This document shows, one piece after another, positions 1-12,457 of a stretch of 64,000 nt of DNA. The stretch lies in the NCBI GenBank assembly GCA_022836615.1, contig MU405336.1, forward strand, positions 56,027 through 120,026. The letters are read 5' to 3'. The position numbers and the translations under genes were made by a program. How positions within the stretch are numbered: position 1 is the stretch's first letter; each line of letters starts with the position of its first letter. Below the pieces are notes generated by a model. The model did not search any database and was not told where the DNA came from. It was given only the letters and a program-made list of their open reading frames with translations. The stretch is from Annulohypoxylon bovei var. microspora. Taxonomy: Eukaryota > Ascomycota > Sordariomycetes > Xylariales > Hypoxylaceae.

Positions 1-323
1 GACTATGATTTACGAGTATCGAATTAAATGAGATTCCCTTGTAAATTTCTCCAGGGTGAGGTCCAATCTTTGCCACTAGCCAGAACCCCTTGAGCACCTA
101 CCTACATATAGTAAATGTCTTTCTCAATAAACGTATATCCTAATATGTACCACTAGACGAGCATTCTCATATTTATACAAGTAGAAATCATCAAAATCGA
201 CCATATATGGCACTCTTTCGAAGTGAATAGCAACGACCCGTCAGATCCTGGGGACACATTGCCCTTTTCACTGTCCAAGTTATAAACTCACATGTATATC
301 CTGTATGTGAACCATCCACCTAT
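1..323. other. 3' flank of the DUF4185 gene, no gene seen
   Basis: A+T-rich non-coding sequence downstream of the minus-strand gene that ends at 324. No open frame, repeat or RNA gene is recognisable. Confidence 0.6.
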
Positions 324-1608
324 TTACTTAGAAAACGCAACCTTGATTACCTCAATGTGATTATTATTCGTAAATGAAATCGTTAGCGTCTGCCCACTCG
401 GATCAAGGTAGGGGTGCGCAACACCGGCGTACGTTAGGCCGCCGTCAATAGGCGTCGCCGTGTACACTTTAACGTCCGGGGTCCACGGGCCCTCGAGCGC
501 CGTCGCGGTTCGGAGCAAGACGTCGCCGCTACCGGGGCCTGTGTTTGTAGTTAGCAATGAATCCTGTAGAAAGTGGCGAAGTCAAATAGGTAAGTACTCA
601 CCCAGATGCACAAAAACATACACGCCCCAAAACTCGCTCCACACAAACTGCCCCTGGCCCACGAACCACATAACCGCGTTGCGCGCCCCGAACTGCGTCA
701 GCGGCTCCGCGGTCTTCCAGCCCCCGGCGGCCGCCCCCCACCAGTACTCGTACCGGGCCAGGTCGTACGCGTCGGCGGCCCGGACGCGCGCCAGGTACAC
801 GTACTGGGCGTCTGTAGTATCGGTGACGGACGTCGGCGCCCCGCCCCACGCGTACACGTAGTCCGACCGCGGGTCGCGGAACGCCGCCGCGTCGCCGTAC
901 CGCGGCGTGCTGGCCGCCGGCCACCAGTACCCGCTCGCGCCGAGGCGCTGCGTCACCGTCGGCGCGCCGTCCACGAGCTCGACTTTGGCGACACCGGCGC
1001 CCTGGAGGCCCGCGCTGTTGGCGTTCTGCGCATGGTTAGCCGAACTAGGATTGGAAAATAAGGGGGCCGGCTATTTTGGAGGGTGAGATCAAAGGAGGCT
1101 CGCTTACGACGAGATAGAAGACGGCGCCGGCGCCGTCGGCCGTCTCGACCAGGCTCGTGCCGCCGAAGCCGTACGTGTTGTCCTCGCCCCAGGAGGCGTT
1201 GAAGGGGACGAACTGGCGCTGGTGGCGGACGGGGCTGTCGTCGTTGAGGTGCAGGTCGACGACGACGAGCGGGTCGTCGGTGGTCAGCGACAGCGAGTCG
1301 CGCACCATGCCGTGGAACTCGCTCGCGTTGTCGCGGCCCGGGTCCGTCAGGGGCTGCGCGCACCACAGCGTGTCGCCGAACAGCGCGTACCACCTGCCCT
1401 GCAGCTCGCCCGTGAACCCCAGGTCCCGGTGGCTGCAGCTGTTGTTCGCGTTCTGCTGCCCCAGGTACGTGGTCGCGAACTTGGCGATCGGGTTCGTGCC
1501 CACGGGCTGCGTGGGGTCGCTGTCGCGCCGCCGCTGCTGCTGCTTGGCATGGTCAGCGAGGACCGGGACGGCGAGCGCGCAGGCGAGGAGGGTACGGAGG
1601 CGCAGCAT
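324..1608 (-). CDS. Secreted DUF4185 domain protein
   Basis: Three exons by my reading: 1608-1108, 1025-602 and 538-324, giving 379 residues. Both introns are GT-AG with a GCTAAC branch site just before the acceptor, and phases agree (0 and 1). The N-terminus MLRLRTLLACALAVPVLA is a signal peptide, so the product is probably secreted. The segment FTGELQGRWYALFGDTLW and later tryptophan/tyrosine-rich blades resemble DUF4185, a five-bladed beta-propeller-like fold. Bacterial DUF4185 members include endo-D-arabinanases (family GH183), so a role in glycan breakdown is possible but is inference here; catalytic residues were not identified. Third codon positions are strongly G/C, unlike the A+T-rich flanks. 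It is divergent from the asparaginase gene across about 0.95 kb. Confidence 0.8.
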
Positions 1609-2553
1609 TATGTGTGAGCCGAGGGGTAGGTGAGGTGCGGTTCCCGATGGACACAGAGGGGAGTTGCAGGTGCAGACATCTTTATTAACGAATGGATGAC
1701 CAGGTAGGAATGGGGAATTGCTGAATGGGGAAACGAAAGCGAGATGAACGAGAAACGATTGACAGCTGCCTTCTGCTCGACGAAGGATCGGCGTATGTCT
1801 CAGGATTAGACATTCGATTGATGTTTCTGAAAACGATGTTGAATTTTCTTTTCTCGTCTATAATTAGATTGCGCTGCCGAGCCTTTCATTCAGCTATGGC
1901 AACCTAACCTGACGGATGGAGGCGTATAATCCTTTCAAGCAGATCGGCTGGCAGCAGCCCCCGCATTTATTTCCATGGCTTGTGGTGAGTAGGTTTTGAG
2001 AAGATGGTTTCTCGACTCTAAATCATGAAAAGCTATTGCGTACATTCTCTTGATCGTTCATTACCAAGTTGCTAGTGTTTTATACGACAGAATTTGTTAT
2101 GCTAGAAGAGAGGTTAAGTCTACCAATTAATAATCAATTCCCATCTCATAATGACAATAGACAATTCAATATTTTTCGTAATCTATGAAGTTGTTGAAGA
2201 CAAACACGAGGGAAGACGTTTATTGTGTGAGTAAGGTAAGCAGTAAATGCGAGCTCTTATGATTGGTGGACTCAGCTATAAGGTGTAACCCCTTTTCGGA
2301 AGAATCGTGCCCAGACTTTAGTAGATGCGGGTTGATGCGGGGAGCTATGGAGCGCAATCCGGGTAGGTCCCTAGATCGGTTACCCCTGGCCTAAACCGGT
2401 ATGGCGATATCATTGGGACTGGTCTCTTATCGCGCCATATTCCGAGAGTCGGCATATGATAGATATCCTCACCGTAACGAAATAAAACCATTTAGTTTTC
2501 TCGAGTAATTTGAAGTTAGTAGAACTCCGGGGATAGCGAGCTAAGTTGAGAAA
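1609..2553. other. Divergent intergenic region
   Basis: This 945-bp stretch separates the divergent DUF4185 and asparaginase genes and must hold both promoters. A 60-codon open frame at 1725-1907 has no recognisable similarity and I treat it as chance. No clear TATA box was picked out. Confidence 0.5.
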
Positions 2554-4119
2554 ATGGAGTACAAGCGACAAATCGAACAGACTGCAGCGCAGGTCAAGCC
2601 ACGTCTTATCATCCACGGCGGCGCTGGTAATATCACACCCGAGAAGCTAGGGTTGGAGAAGTACACACAATATCGGCATGCACTTCTGACCATCGTAAGC
2701 GCTCACACTCATCTACCTACGTAGGCTGAGAGAAAACTAAGACGGGTGGGACAGGTCTCGAAGACGGATGCGTACATACGAGCCCCGGTTCTCCCAAGCG
2801 AACATGACAATCCTTATTCTTCGGCGAATAAGTATCCCTTGGCACTAGATATTGCAACATATGCCGTGACGCTACTCGAGAACAACCCACTCTTTAATTC
2901 GGGCCACGGCGCTGTTTTCACACGTGATGGCATCAACGAGATGGATTCCTCGGTCATGGTATCGAGAGGTTTTGCTAAACGTGGCGTTGGCTTGACGGGG
3001 TTACGCAGAGTCAAGAATCCCATCTTGCTTGCCAAGGCAATGTTGGAACATGGTGACCAGGACCTGGCAAATCTGGCAAGAAGGGCCGAATTAGACTCCG
3101 ACGACCTGGAGGCAATAGACCTCGATATACCCTCAGCACAGGGTCATACACTTCTTTATGGAGCGACGGCCGAGCAGTTAGCTAAGAAGTATGGGCTGGA
3201 ATTGGTGGATCCGAAATATTTCTTCACTCAGAATAGGTGGGATGAACATATACGGGCCCTGCAAAATGAGAAGGCGGGAAAGGGCCTGGCAACCTGGAGT
3301 GCCGAGGAGTATCTACCCCAAGGCACATGTGGCGCGGTAGCCCTTGATACGGATGGAGTCGTGTGTGCGGCTACCAGCACGGGAGGAATGACGAACAAGC
3401 TAACAGGACGCGTTGGCGACACACCCGTAGTCGGTGCCGGCTTCTGGGCCGAGGAATGGACCGAGAAGAACAATCCGAGCGGCGCAAACTCGGGACCAGC
3501 TGTGGATGCGTGGCAGAGCCTAAGAAGGCATCTGGGATTACCAGGGCCAATCGTAGAGTTATCGTCCAACCTACGAAACCTCCTTGCTGACTGTCTTCCA
3601 ACTCCATTCATATATTCTCCAGTTGCGCAAACAGCAGATATTGTCAGAAATGGCTCTTTTGACCAAAGCCTGCAGACAACACGATCTATTGCTGTATCGG
3701 GCACGGGAAATGGTGACTCCTTTCTCCGAGTGGCCGCTGCTAGGACGGTGGGTTCGGTCGCTCGATGGGGTGGATTGCCCGCAGTAGATGCCCTACGTCA
3801 CGTCGCGGGAGATGGTGGAGACTTGGAAAAGAGTGCTGGGGACCGTTGGGGCAAGACGGGAGAAGGAGAAGGAGGCATGATCGGTATAGAGAGCATCATC
3901 TCGCGCGATGCGTCGGGTCGCGTAGTCAGCACCCACGCCAATATATTGCAGGATCATAATTGCGCTGGTATGTTTCGGGCCTGGATTGACGACAACGGAA
4001 AGGCTGTAGTAAGAGTATTTCATCCAGATAGTGGGAACGAGCGTTTACGCGGAACGGGCATGTTTGAAGGCGAAGATATAGCTGAGGATGCCTGGCGTTG
4101 GAGTGCTGATAAAGCGTGA
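2554..4119 (+). CDS. Asparaginase family Ntn hydrolase (isoaspartyl peptidase/L-asparaginase type)
   Basis: Two exons, 2554-2694 and 2755-4119, give 501 residues. The intron starts GTAAGC, ends GGACAG and is phase 0. Exon 1 supplies the conserved start RLIIHGGAGNI, so the ATG at 2554 is needed. Next come NPLFNSGHGAVFTRDG, then QGTCGAVA, where Thr238 is the expected autocleavage nucleophile of the N-terminal nucleophile hydrolases. TSTGGMTNKLTGRVGD (about 254-269) and SGTGNGDSF are the substrate-side motifs. These enzymes hydrolyse L-asparagine or beta-aspartyl peptides after self-cleavage into two chains. All key residues are present, so it should be active. No signal peptide is seen, so it is probably cytosolic. 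The protein is longer than the bacterial type (about 320 residues) because of loops after residue 300. Confidence 0.9.
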
Positions 4120-4433
4120 GAGATAGAATCAGTAAACTAGATAGATTCGGATTAGCTACAGAAGATTTGAACACAACCAATAGATTTATCAACAAGTATC
4201 TCCTCATCAACATTAGGTGGTGTATTTAACGCGGCTATCCGCTAGGAGGGCATATAGGGGAAGCGGACCCCATCGCGACATCAATATCTTATTTTACATG
4301 TCATTCTCCGATGACCCGTGCCGTTATGCAAAGTTCGCCTAATGCCCATATGAAATACATGAACCGATCGAAGAGTGTATCGGAAATGAGTTGAGTGGTA
4401 ATGTTTCTTTCGTTATATTCGTCATTATAGGAT
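4120..4433. other. Convergent intergenic spacer
   Basis: 314 bp between the 3' ends of the asparaginase and Tim17 genes. It should hold both 3' untranslated regions. No other feature seen. Confidence 0.6.
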
Positions 4434-5143
4434 CTAAGCAAAAGCTTTCTCTGTGTTAGGTGGCGGCGCCGGCACCTGGGCTACAGTTAGTTTTACATAC
4501 CCGAGTATTTGTTTTATCAAGTTAAACGGGAAACTTACCTCCAGTTTTGTTGAACTCGCAAGCATTCTCTGGAATCCTATCCCGACACCCTCAATGACTG
4601 CTAGAAGCACGGCGCAACCGATAGCGCCGTTACGCGCTGCCTTATATCCTCCTCGGATGGCTAGAGCACCACCGGTGAAAAAACCAGCAACTTGAATAGT
4701 TATTAACGAGTGTCCATTAGCCTGGAAATACGTAGGGCTGGCTTACTAATAGCATTGTAAGGGTCCTCCTTCTTCCGTACTCCCTTGACGGCGCAGTCGA
4801 ATGTAGAGAACAAACCACCCCATACACCTGTAGAGGCAATCGTTAGACAACGTCAAGAATGATTCCAATCATCTAATGCCTACCGAAGTTACCACCTAAT
4901 ACTGGTGCTCTTGCTTTGATTGCTGTGATTGCTCCTATTCTCCTCTCACCCATTGGACTGTTCCGGAAACCCTTGATGCCGTGCCATATAGTTCCGCCGA
5001 TTGCCTAATAAAAATTGGGGGTTAGCTTACGTCCTAGATCTGGCAATAAAATTGCTACAGGGGACAAAACATACACCCATAGCAAAAGCACCTCCAAAGT
5101 CATTCAGGATGACCCAAGGGCAAGGGTCTCGTGTGTGATCCAT
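4434..5143 (-). CDS. tim17: Mitochondrial import inner membrane translocase subunit Tim17
   Basis: Five exons: 5143-5075, 5004-4884, 4827-4747, 4690-4539 and 4475-4434, encoding 154 residues. All four introns are GT-AG and phases run 0, 1, 1, 0. The protein starts [20 protein letters not shown], the near-invariant Tim17 N-terminus. It continues with [36 protein letters not shown] and [20 protein letters not shown], which contain the glycine-zipper membrane segments typical of Tim17/22/23. Length matches the family (about 150-160). Tim17 is an essential core subunit of the TIM23 complex, which threads presequence proteins across the inner membrane. Because of its short exons the gene is invisible to a long-ORF scan; the fit to the family makes identification very secure. 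Confidence 0.95.
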
Positions 5144-6580
5144 CTTGAGATTATGACGAAGTGGGCAGAAAGTCTAGGAATCTTGGTGCGGGCCGAGTGA
5201 TCCCTCTGTTAATTACAATCGCAAACTGCACCTGGCGTAAGTATCCGAAATTTGAATCGGTACGAGATCTAATGAGGTTATATGTAAGTCCGTTGTCGTC
5301 GTCGTTCCCGGCGGGGTGTTGCGCAAGTGAGCGTTGAAATTTCAAAAACAATTTGGGAGAATGATGTCGATACAGAAAATTGTTATTACGCACAGACCAA
5401 TATCGGAATTAGAGATAAATCTTCTTCCGATAACCTTGAAGTGATAAGCGATAAGAAATAAGCGATAGCCGCCTCATGGAAGTTGCCGCTCTGGCGGTCT
5501 CCATATTAAACTTTTAGCGCAGCCGTAGTGTACATATTTGGAGATGCCATGTTCTTCTAACTTGATTTTTGAGGTCTAAGAGAACGAAATACAGGTACTT
5601 TTCTACAATTTGTTTACCCATAGGTTCTCCTCTAAATAATGACCAACGAAACCGTATCGACTTCTTTCTAAAGGTACCCACCTACCTGTGCACCTAGGCA
5701 AGATATGTATAATTCTCAACTTGGTAACATTGAATTGTGACTCTTGCGCCGATACCGGAGCGAAAAGGTACGACATCGAACATTGAAGCAATACGTTTTC
5801 AAGCCACTAACAACAACAAAAAGTGTAACTATGCCGTTTCCCATTTACAGAATGTGAAAAATAACCCTGCAAGATGACGCGATATGTATGTCTCGTATAT
5901 TAATGCTTAACTTTTTTTCTAAATGTTTCAAATTGATTTTTTTACAGACTTAGGTATTAGCTAAGCATAATTATATCAGGCTAACAAGTTGACTGATCCA
6001 GAGGCAACTTACAACCCTCAAATGCTGTGAATCACGCTAAAGTGCATCATTAGTTTTTAGGAGAAAATTCCAAGCTTGCTGGTTACATTTTAAACCTGCG
6101 GTCTGCCAGGGAGGAAGCACATTGGATACCTACTAAGCTGCGGTCATGTCTTGAGGTGGCCTCTATATTTTGTCGACAACGTATAGGAGCTCAGAACCTT
6201 GAGTATTTTCATATGATGCCTAACCGTAGTATTTAGCTAGGGACAATCTGACGACAGCATGAGAGATTGAATCCACTTTATCGTGTCTCACGTATAGATA
6301 GCAGGAGATCGCGCCATAGCCCGGAGAATCAGGTCTGACCGACCATTGCTCTATGTTAGTGTAGCAAGCCTCTTCATATGCAAATTGGCCAATCGATCTT
6401 CCGAAAGTCCATAATAAGAAAAATTCCGCTCACCGTAATTCGGGAGTCGGGAACCATCCTGCATATTTAAAAAGCTCAGCCCGCTCTTGCTGCTCCTTTT
6501 TTGTACGTGTCCTCTTGTGCGCCCTCACCCACATGAACTAACTGCCATCATAAAAATCTACCATCAAGAGAGCCTTAAGC

Positions 6581-6742
6581 ATGGCCCTGGGGCTCGGCGA
6601 GAGGATGAGCGGCTGCCAACGTTGCCAAGAGATCGAGGATGAAGAATCTAAAAAGAAGAACAGCAGTGAAGTTTCGGGGAGGATCTACACCAATGGTGTT
6701 CAAAGTACTAGCTGTAAGTATTTCACTACGAATTCACGTTGA
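6581..6742 (+). CDS. Possible small orphan ORF or first exon
   Basis: A 53-codon frame with a good start context (AAGCATGGCC), preceded by a TATA-like TATTTAAAAAG near 6464 and a pyrimidine-rich leader. The peptide has a CxxC pair (GCQRCQE) followed by an acidic/lysine stretch. A consensus donor GTAAGT follows the codons for QSTS at about 6714, so it could be the first exon of a spliced gene, but I could not find a convincing continuation. No family recognised; it may be chance. Confidence 0.2.
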   Translation: MALGLGERMSGCQRCQEIEDEESKKKNSSEVSGRIYTNGVQSTSCKYFTTNSR

Positions 6743-7147
6743 GCCATGGTTACTTGCAAAGGTTATGGTACATATCTTGGAGGATACTTACCTAACCTTG
6801 CACCTTGGAACACAACTTCTTGCTACCTCTTGAATCTGTATAAATATTTTCTCACCAGTGTGCTGGGTCATCAATTCTTCTATGCTCCGTTTTCACAGCC
6901 CTATTGCAGCATTTGGGAATCCTGTGAAACATCCAGCTTCCAATCTAGGAGTCATTTTAGGAGGTTGACCAATAGTAGCAACTGGACTTCGACAGGAACA
7001 GGTTGCATACAGGGTACGAAGTTACCTAATAGCCCTGGAGCCGAAGTCTGGAAGCTAAAACCCCGGAGTTGACCCACTTGGTCCATTATAACTCTGGGGC
7101 AAGTGTGCCTGAAGTGCCTTGAAGCACGGTGCTGCAGGCGCTACTGT

Positions 7148-7174
7148 GGAAGGGATGGAAGGGATGGAAGGGAT
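7148..7174 (+). repeat. 9-bp tandem repeat (GGAAGGGAT)x3
   Basis: Three perfect head-to-tail copies of GGAAGGGAT lie in the region upstream of the Dug2 start codon at 7424, possibly in its leader or promoter. Confidence 0.85.
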
Positions 7175-7423
7175 GAAAGCTCCCCACATTGAGAGCAATC
7201 TTCTGTCAATCACCGAACCACACGTCATCTCCAATTCTCTCCAATACGCTCACTATCCACTATCGTTAATTGATCATCATTTTTTTTGTACTCGATTCAT
7301 TATTTCCACACCTGCGACCCCTCCCATGAGAAGAATTAACACTTGCCAAACATCAATTGTTTGCTTACATGTTAATTCGGCTATCCTTATGTTCCAGCTG
7401 AAATTAACCCGTGTACAGTAACC

Positions 7424-10123
7424 ATGCCGTCCACGACGGCCACTTCGGCCCCGTCACCGATCCTCGAAGTTCCTCCGCACACGACACCCCAATTACACCA
7501 CAATCTCAAGCATGACAGCTCAGTGCTTGCTCTTGCAGTTGGAAATGACAGTATCTACACTGGAACCCAAAATGGAGAGATTGTTCGATGGCGTCTAGGC
7601 ACTTTCGAGAAGATTAGTCATATTCAAGCACACAAGCGCAGTGTTATGTGCCTCTACCTATCCGATGATGGGTCCCTCCTCTTTTCTAGTGCTAGCGATC
7701 CGATCGTGAACGTCTGGTGCCCTCGTTCCATGAATCGACTATACGAAATATACAGCACTAACGACTCATTTGGCGATATATTTTCCGTTACGTACTCCTC
7801 CCAACACGAGACTGTCTACTATGGCGCCCAAAACACATCAATCCAATGGGTCAGCTTGAAGGAACCTAACCGGCGTGTTGCCCATGATTCACAAAGTCAC
7901 CCTGACCGACGGAACCATCGATTCTTCGATTCTAGAGCCGTTGGAGGAGCAAGTACGCCGAGACCTACCGACGAACGGTATGAACTAATACCTCGACCTC
8001 GCGCTGTGCTAGAGACGGATAAGCGAGCGAACAAAATGTTCGCACACTTTGGCTATGTGTACTGCATGCTTGTGGCAAAGGGCAGCACGGCGTATACGGA
8101 AGCAGATGAGGATGTCCTCGTATCGGGCGGCGGAGACGGCACTATCAAGGTCTGGAAGCTTGGTGGAGGAGAAATTGGCCCCGATGGATACGAGAATGGT
8201 ATTGAAGAAATCATGGTCCTCGGAGATCAAGATGCTATGTCGGTTATGTCTCTCGCTGTTGATGGATCATTTCTATATAGCGGGAAATTAAACGGCATTA
8301 TCGAGCTTTGGGACCTCGATACGAAGCAGAAGTTGAGGGTCATCAAAGCTCATAAAGGTGATGTTATGGCTATACAGATGGGCTGGGGATATTTGTGGAG
8401 TGCAAGTCGCGCTGGGACTGCTTGCGTGAGTGGACTTGCCCTTACCGTATAGTGTGATCTAACCCTGAAACAGAAGCACAACACGGTCCACTACGGAGAG
8501 TATCAGCGAGACTCGTCACAAAATGTTAACCAGAAATATCAATGCTTGACCCAGTGGAAGGCGCATGACGGTAAAGTCCTATCGTCGGCTGTAACAACAC
8601 ACAATGGACATCAAATTTACATCACAGGAGCCAATGACCACAACGTCGCTATCTGGATGCTTAAGAACGAAGCGTCGGCCGAGCAACCGTCTCACGAAGA
8701 GCACGAAGATATGATGATAACCTCTCTCCGGGAATTTGTTTCGTTCAGAACAGTATCATCCCGATCTGAATATGCGGAAGATTGTCGTCGAGGTGCTAGC
8801 TTTCTCCGTACTTTATTTAAGAAGCTTGGTGCTGATGTGGAGATGCTGAGTGGCGAGGAAGACACGCTTCACCATCCCGTGGTACTTGCCAAATTCAGTG
8901 GCAAATCTGAACCAGTCGAGAATCGAAAGAGGATTCTTTTCTACGGTCACTACGATGTAGTGCCAGCAGAAACTAAAAATGGAAAATGGAATCACGACCC
9001 ATTCCAATTAATCGGCACTAATGGATACCTGTATGGTCGTGGAGTTAGCGATAATAAGGGGCCTATTATGGCTGCACTTTATGCTGTTACTGATCTTATA
9101 CAGGCTAAGTCATTGGACTCGGACGTTGTTTTTCTGATTGAAGGACAGGAAGAGTCAGGTTCTCGCGGTTTCAAGGAGACTGTTCGCAAACACAAGGAGC
9201 ATATCGGCAACATCGACTACATTTTATTAGCAAATAGCTATTGGATTAACGACGACACCCCATGCTTAACCTATGGATTGAGAGGTGTTATGCACGCAAC
9301 TGTCTGCGTCGAGTCGAAGGGTCCTGACCTGCACTCTGGTGTCGATGGCTCGTATATGGTCAATGAGCCGTTATCTGATCTGATGAAATTACTCTCAAAA
9401 CTCAAGGGACCGCGCAATCGCATTATGATCCCTAATTTTTACAACGGCATCCTTCCCCTAACGACAGAAGAGGAAGCTCGCTACGATGATATCTTATCTG
9501 TTCTCATGGAGCAAGGCCAAAATCGTGTCTCGGCGAATACGCTCAAAGCCAATCTCATGGCGCGCTGGCGAGAGCCGAATCTTACTCATCACAAAGTTAA
9601 GGTCTCAGGTCCCGATGGTAGTTTGATTAGCAGTCATGCAAACGCCAAGATCAGTGTACGACTCGTCCCTGGGCAAGAAGTGAAAGAAGTTACGAGCTCC
9701 TTAACCTCCTTTCTGGAGAGGGAATTCGACAATTTGGAATCTGAGAACAGGCTGAGCATTCAAATTGACAACCAAGCAGAGCCTTGGCTTGGCGACCCCA
9801 GCAACGAAATCTTCCGGACTCTCGAAGAAGCCCTCGTACAAGCATGGGCGCCCTTATTTTCTGATCATGCTAATTATGGTACCTCTAATAGAGTTAATGG
9901 AACTCATACGAATGGCGGATCCAAGGTCCGCAAGCCCCTCTACATCAGAGAGGGTGGTTCAATTCCTGCCATAAGATTCTTAGAAAAAGAGTTCAACGCG
10001 CCAGCTGCTCATCTACCGTGCGGACAGTCTTCCGACTCGGCGCATTTGGACAACGAGCGGCTAAGAGTTGTCAACCTGCTGAAGAGTCGGGAGATTTTTA
10101 GCTACGTCTTTAAGAAGCTTTAG
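7424..10123 (+). CDS. dug2: Dug2-like glutathione degradation protein (WD40 plus M20 peptidase)
   Basis: Two exons, 7424-8425 and 8474-10123, giving 883 residues. The intron (GTGAGT...ACAG) is phase 0 and joins the last WD40 blades. Residues 1-400 contain WD40 repeats (for example VSGGGDGTIKVWKL and YSGKLNGIIELWDL). From about 415 an M20 metallopeptidase domain follows, with GHYDVVP (492-498), GRGVSDNKGP (522-531) and EGQEESGS (557-564) supplying metal ligands and the general base, and a final histidine in SDSAHLDNE near the C-terminus. This order is diagnostic of Dug2. In yeast, Dug2 and the glutamine-amidotransferase-like Dug3 form the cytosolic complex that removes gamma-glutamate from glutathione, an alternative to gamma-glutamyl transpeptidase. 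Dug3 is not in this window. Confidence 0.9.
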
Positions 10124-10703
10124 AACGGTCGCATTGGATAAATCACCCACTTCCAGTCATTTGCGACTTGGGTTAACAAAATGCGCATTAGATATCCATT
10201 GACGGGGTATTAAAATAGATTCAAATGAGGGAAGCGCGGAGTTTGCGGTTCTTCATAGATGATAGAGTGTGGGAATAGATACCCATTTCGCTAATTTGTT
10301 TACCGCGGATTCTGAATCATGCGTTCGGGGTGTTTCTATCTTATGAAGTCTGGTAATCGGGCTCATATGGTGGGCCAGGTAAGTAGAGTTATTGACACCA
10401 CCTCTAAACACACAATCTAACACAATTTTGATTCGCGCAACTCCGTAGGCTCTATCCCAATCAAATTGCCGCCCATGATATGCGTCTACCTACCTACCTA
10501 ACTATCTAGACACATACCTACGCGTCCTCTATTAGGTAGAGTATCAACAAGCATAAGGACTACTCAAGAACTACTTCTACATTTTCGAACCGACCTTCAC
10601 GCTCATGCCATCTTATGCATCATCCTTTCTCTGTTCACTATTCGTCCGTGCCTTATCTGCATCGCCTCCTCGATGCCCTCTCATCGGCGTTCCCCTCCCC
10701 TCC
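10124..10703. other. Convergent intergenic spacer
   Basis: 580 bp between the 3' ends of dug2 and the disordered orphan gene. It contains a CTACCTACCTACCTAAC microsatellite near 10491. No gene seen. Confidence 0.6.
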
Positions 10704-11765
10704 CTACACTAGCCGCGAACCCGACCGCGAGGGCGGAGGCGAGGGCTCGCGCGCCCCGCGCGAAAGAAGATTCTGATACCAGCGCTGCTGCTGCTGCCGT
10801 GGCTGTTCCTGCGGTTCGCGTTGCTGCGCGCCGGAACGCTTAGCGCGCGGTTGGTCGCGGGCCGAAGGCGGCGCTGGTGACGGTGTCGTCCTTTCGGGGG
10901 CCCGCGGCCGACATCGCATTGGCTGCGGCGGCTGGATTTCTGGCCAGGTCGTCGTTGTGGAACGCGCGGGTGCGGGTGCAGGTGCAGGTGGTACAATTGG
11001 GGATAAGTGGGCGTGCTGTGCGGCGGCTTGACGCTTGCCTGCGTGGAAGCCCTCGAGGTACACGCTCTCTATGTTAAGGTAGTCTTGATTCAGTGGAAAG
11101 GGCCCCGGGTACGGGGTGCTGGAAGTGGATGGGCGGCGGAAAGGGTCCGGGGTAGAAAACATGCCTACGCCCCATATGTCGGTCTGTGTGTAGGCGCTCT
11201 TACGCGAGGGCTTCTTGCTCCGCCGGTTGTGCGAGGTTGATCGTTCGGCGATTGGGTCGTGGTCGCGTAGTGACATCTGCCGCTGGAAGCGGTCGGGTAG
11301 GTCTGTTTCGCTGCGGTCTTGGACGGACATCTTTCGGCTGAAGTCCTGGGATAGCTGCTCTATGGTGGGTAAATTGTTCCCTTTACGTTGACTAGTATGG
11401 CTGGCGTCTAATCTAGTACCCTCGCGGCGTCCTCGGTCTGATGATGGTGGAGTTGATGTTAACGGAGGATCGCTACGGTTTCCGGATCCGATAACCGCAG
11501 CGGTCGAGCATACCGAGGCTCGCCTGGGTCGCCGGCGAGTCTCTCGTGAGTGTTCTGGTTGCCCGTTAGAGGTTCCACGAGAAGAAGAAGCGCCCCGGTC
11601 GGATCTTTTCTGCCGGTGTATAGTGTCGCGGCTTCCGTCGAGTTCGAAGTCTTCGTCATCATCGAGGAATTCGATCCGGAGCGAGTACCTCTTACGACGC
11701 TTAGGCTCTTCGCCGGTAGACCTGGAGGAGTGGGAGTTTGATCCGTGTGAGGAGGGTGATGGCAT
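10704..11765 (-). CDS. Hypothetical disordered protein, 353 aa
   Basis: One uninterrupted exon. The protein is rich in Ser, Arg, Pro and Gln and predicted by eye to be disordered throughout. It has basic Ser/Arg clusters, two similar phospho-site-like segments (SRKMSVQDRS and QRQMSLRDHD) and a C-terminal Pro/Gln-rich tail (QEQPRQQQQRW). A short hydrophobic/aromatic patch, PLNQDYLNIESVYLEGFHAG, is the most ordered-looking part and may be a binding motif. No domain or signal peptide is recognised. It ends convergent with dug2. It could be a nuclear or cytoskeletal regulator, but nothing in the sequence establishes this. Confidence 0.6.
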   Translation of the reverse strand: MPSPSSHGSNSHSSRSTGEEPKRRKRYSLRIEFLDDDEDFELDGSRDTIHRQKRSDRGASSSRGTSNGQPEHSRETRRRPRRASVCSTAAVIGSGNRSDPPLTSTPPSSDRGRREGTRLDASHTSQRKGNNLPTIEQLSQDFSRKMSVQDRSETDLPDRFQRQMSLRDHDPIAERSTSHNRRSKKPSRKSAYTQTDIWGVGMFSTPDPFRRPSTSSTPYPGPFPLNQDYLNIESVYLEGFHAGKRQAAAQHAHLSPIVPPAPAPAPARSTTTTWPEIQPPQPMRCRPRAPERTTPSPAPPSARDQPRAKRSGAQQREPQEQPRQQQQRWYQNLLSRGAREPSPPPSRSGSRLV

Positions 11766-12457
11766 TTTCCCTTTATCCCTGTATAGCGATCAAGTTATTC
11801 GACAGAGGGCAAGGATGAAGTTGAAATTGGAACCCCGAAGCGCTCTTCCTAGTTTTGCATACTTGTGTATATGAGTAATCGCTGCTTGGAAAGTTACGAA
11901 AATCACAGGTCATTATATACAGCCTGTTGATTCACGAACCCCTCAAAGAAAGACATTATTCTCACGATCTATCTAGGCAGGTCTGCTCGAATCTATGAAC
12001 TATCTAGAACAAGCTTTTGTTTGAGCGGTGGGTTACCCCTATTAGCACTAAGACATAACATGGGTGAATCATCAACTCTTTGTGCCTTTCATGTAGATGA
12101 ACTGCCGCCTTTACTGGATATGTATTACCTTCCATTCATTAGGGCTGTTGAGACGCTCGTGTCATCCAATTCAATTGAAAATCGGTTAATAGGTAACTAA
12201 AACAAGGTCCCAAGCTACCTAATACTTATAATCTACACCGACATAAAATTGCGAGTCTCATGTCAAGCTGAACTTAGAGAAACGCGCATTTGAATTTCTC
12301 TTATGAGTTATCGTTGCGTCTTACACCGACTGTCTACGAAAAGCTAAGACATTGTTTGCTTAGGGGCAAATTGACAGAATTCTATAGGTCACGCCCTATT
12401 CCCAGAGAATTATATCCCTCCTATCTATACGAATAGCTTGAGGTCAGTGCTCGGAAC

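Larger units (their letters stand above)
5144..7423. other. Long intergenic region between tim17 and dug2
   Basis: 2.3 kb with no well-supported gene. It holds the tim17 promoter on its left and the dug2 leader on its right. Several frames of 60-108 codons (5151-5393, 5603-5791, 6746-7072, 7119-7421) lack recognisable similarity and good coding composition. A possible short gene at 6581 and a 9-bp tandem repeat at 7148 are listed separately. Confidence 0.5.

Noticed and set aside
598..1617. Several overlapping Arg/Ala/Pro-rich frames over the DUF4185 gene
   Set aside because: Shadows caused by its high G+C third positions; the spliced frame with a signal peptide explains the locus.
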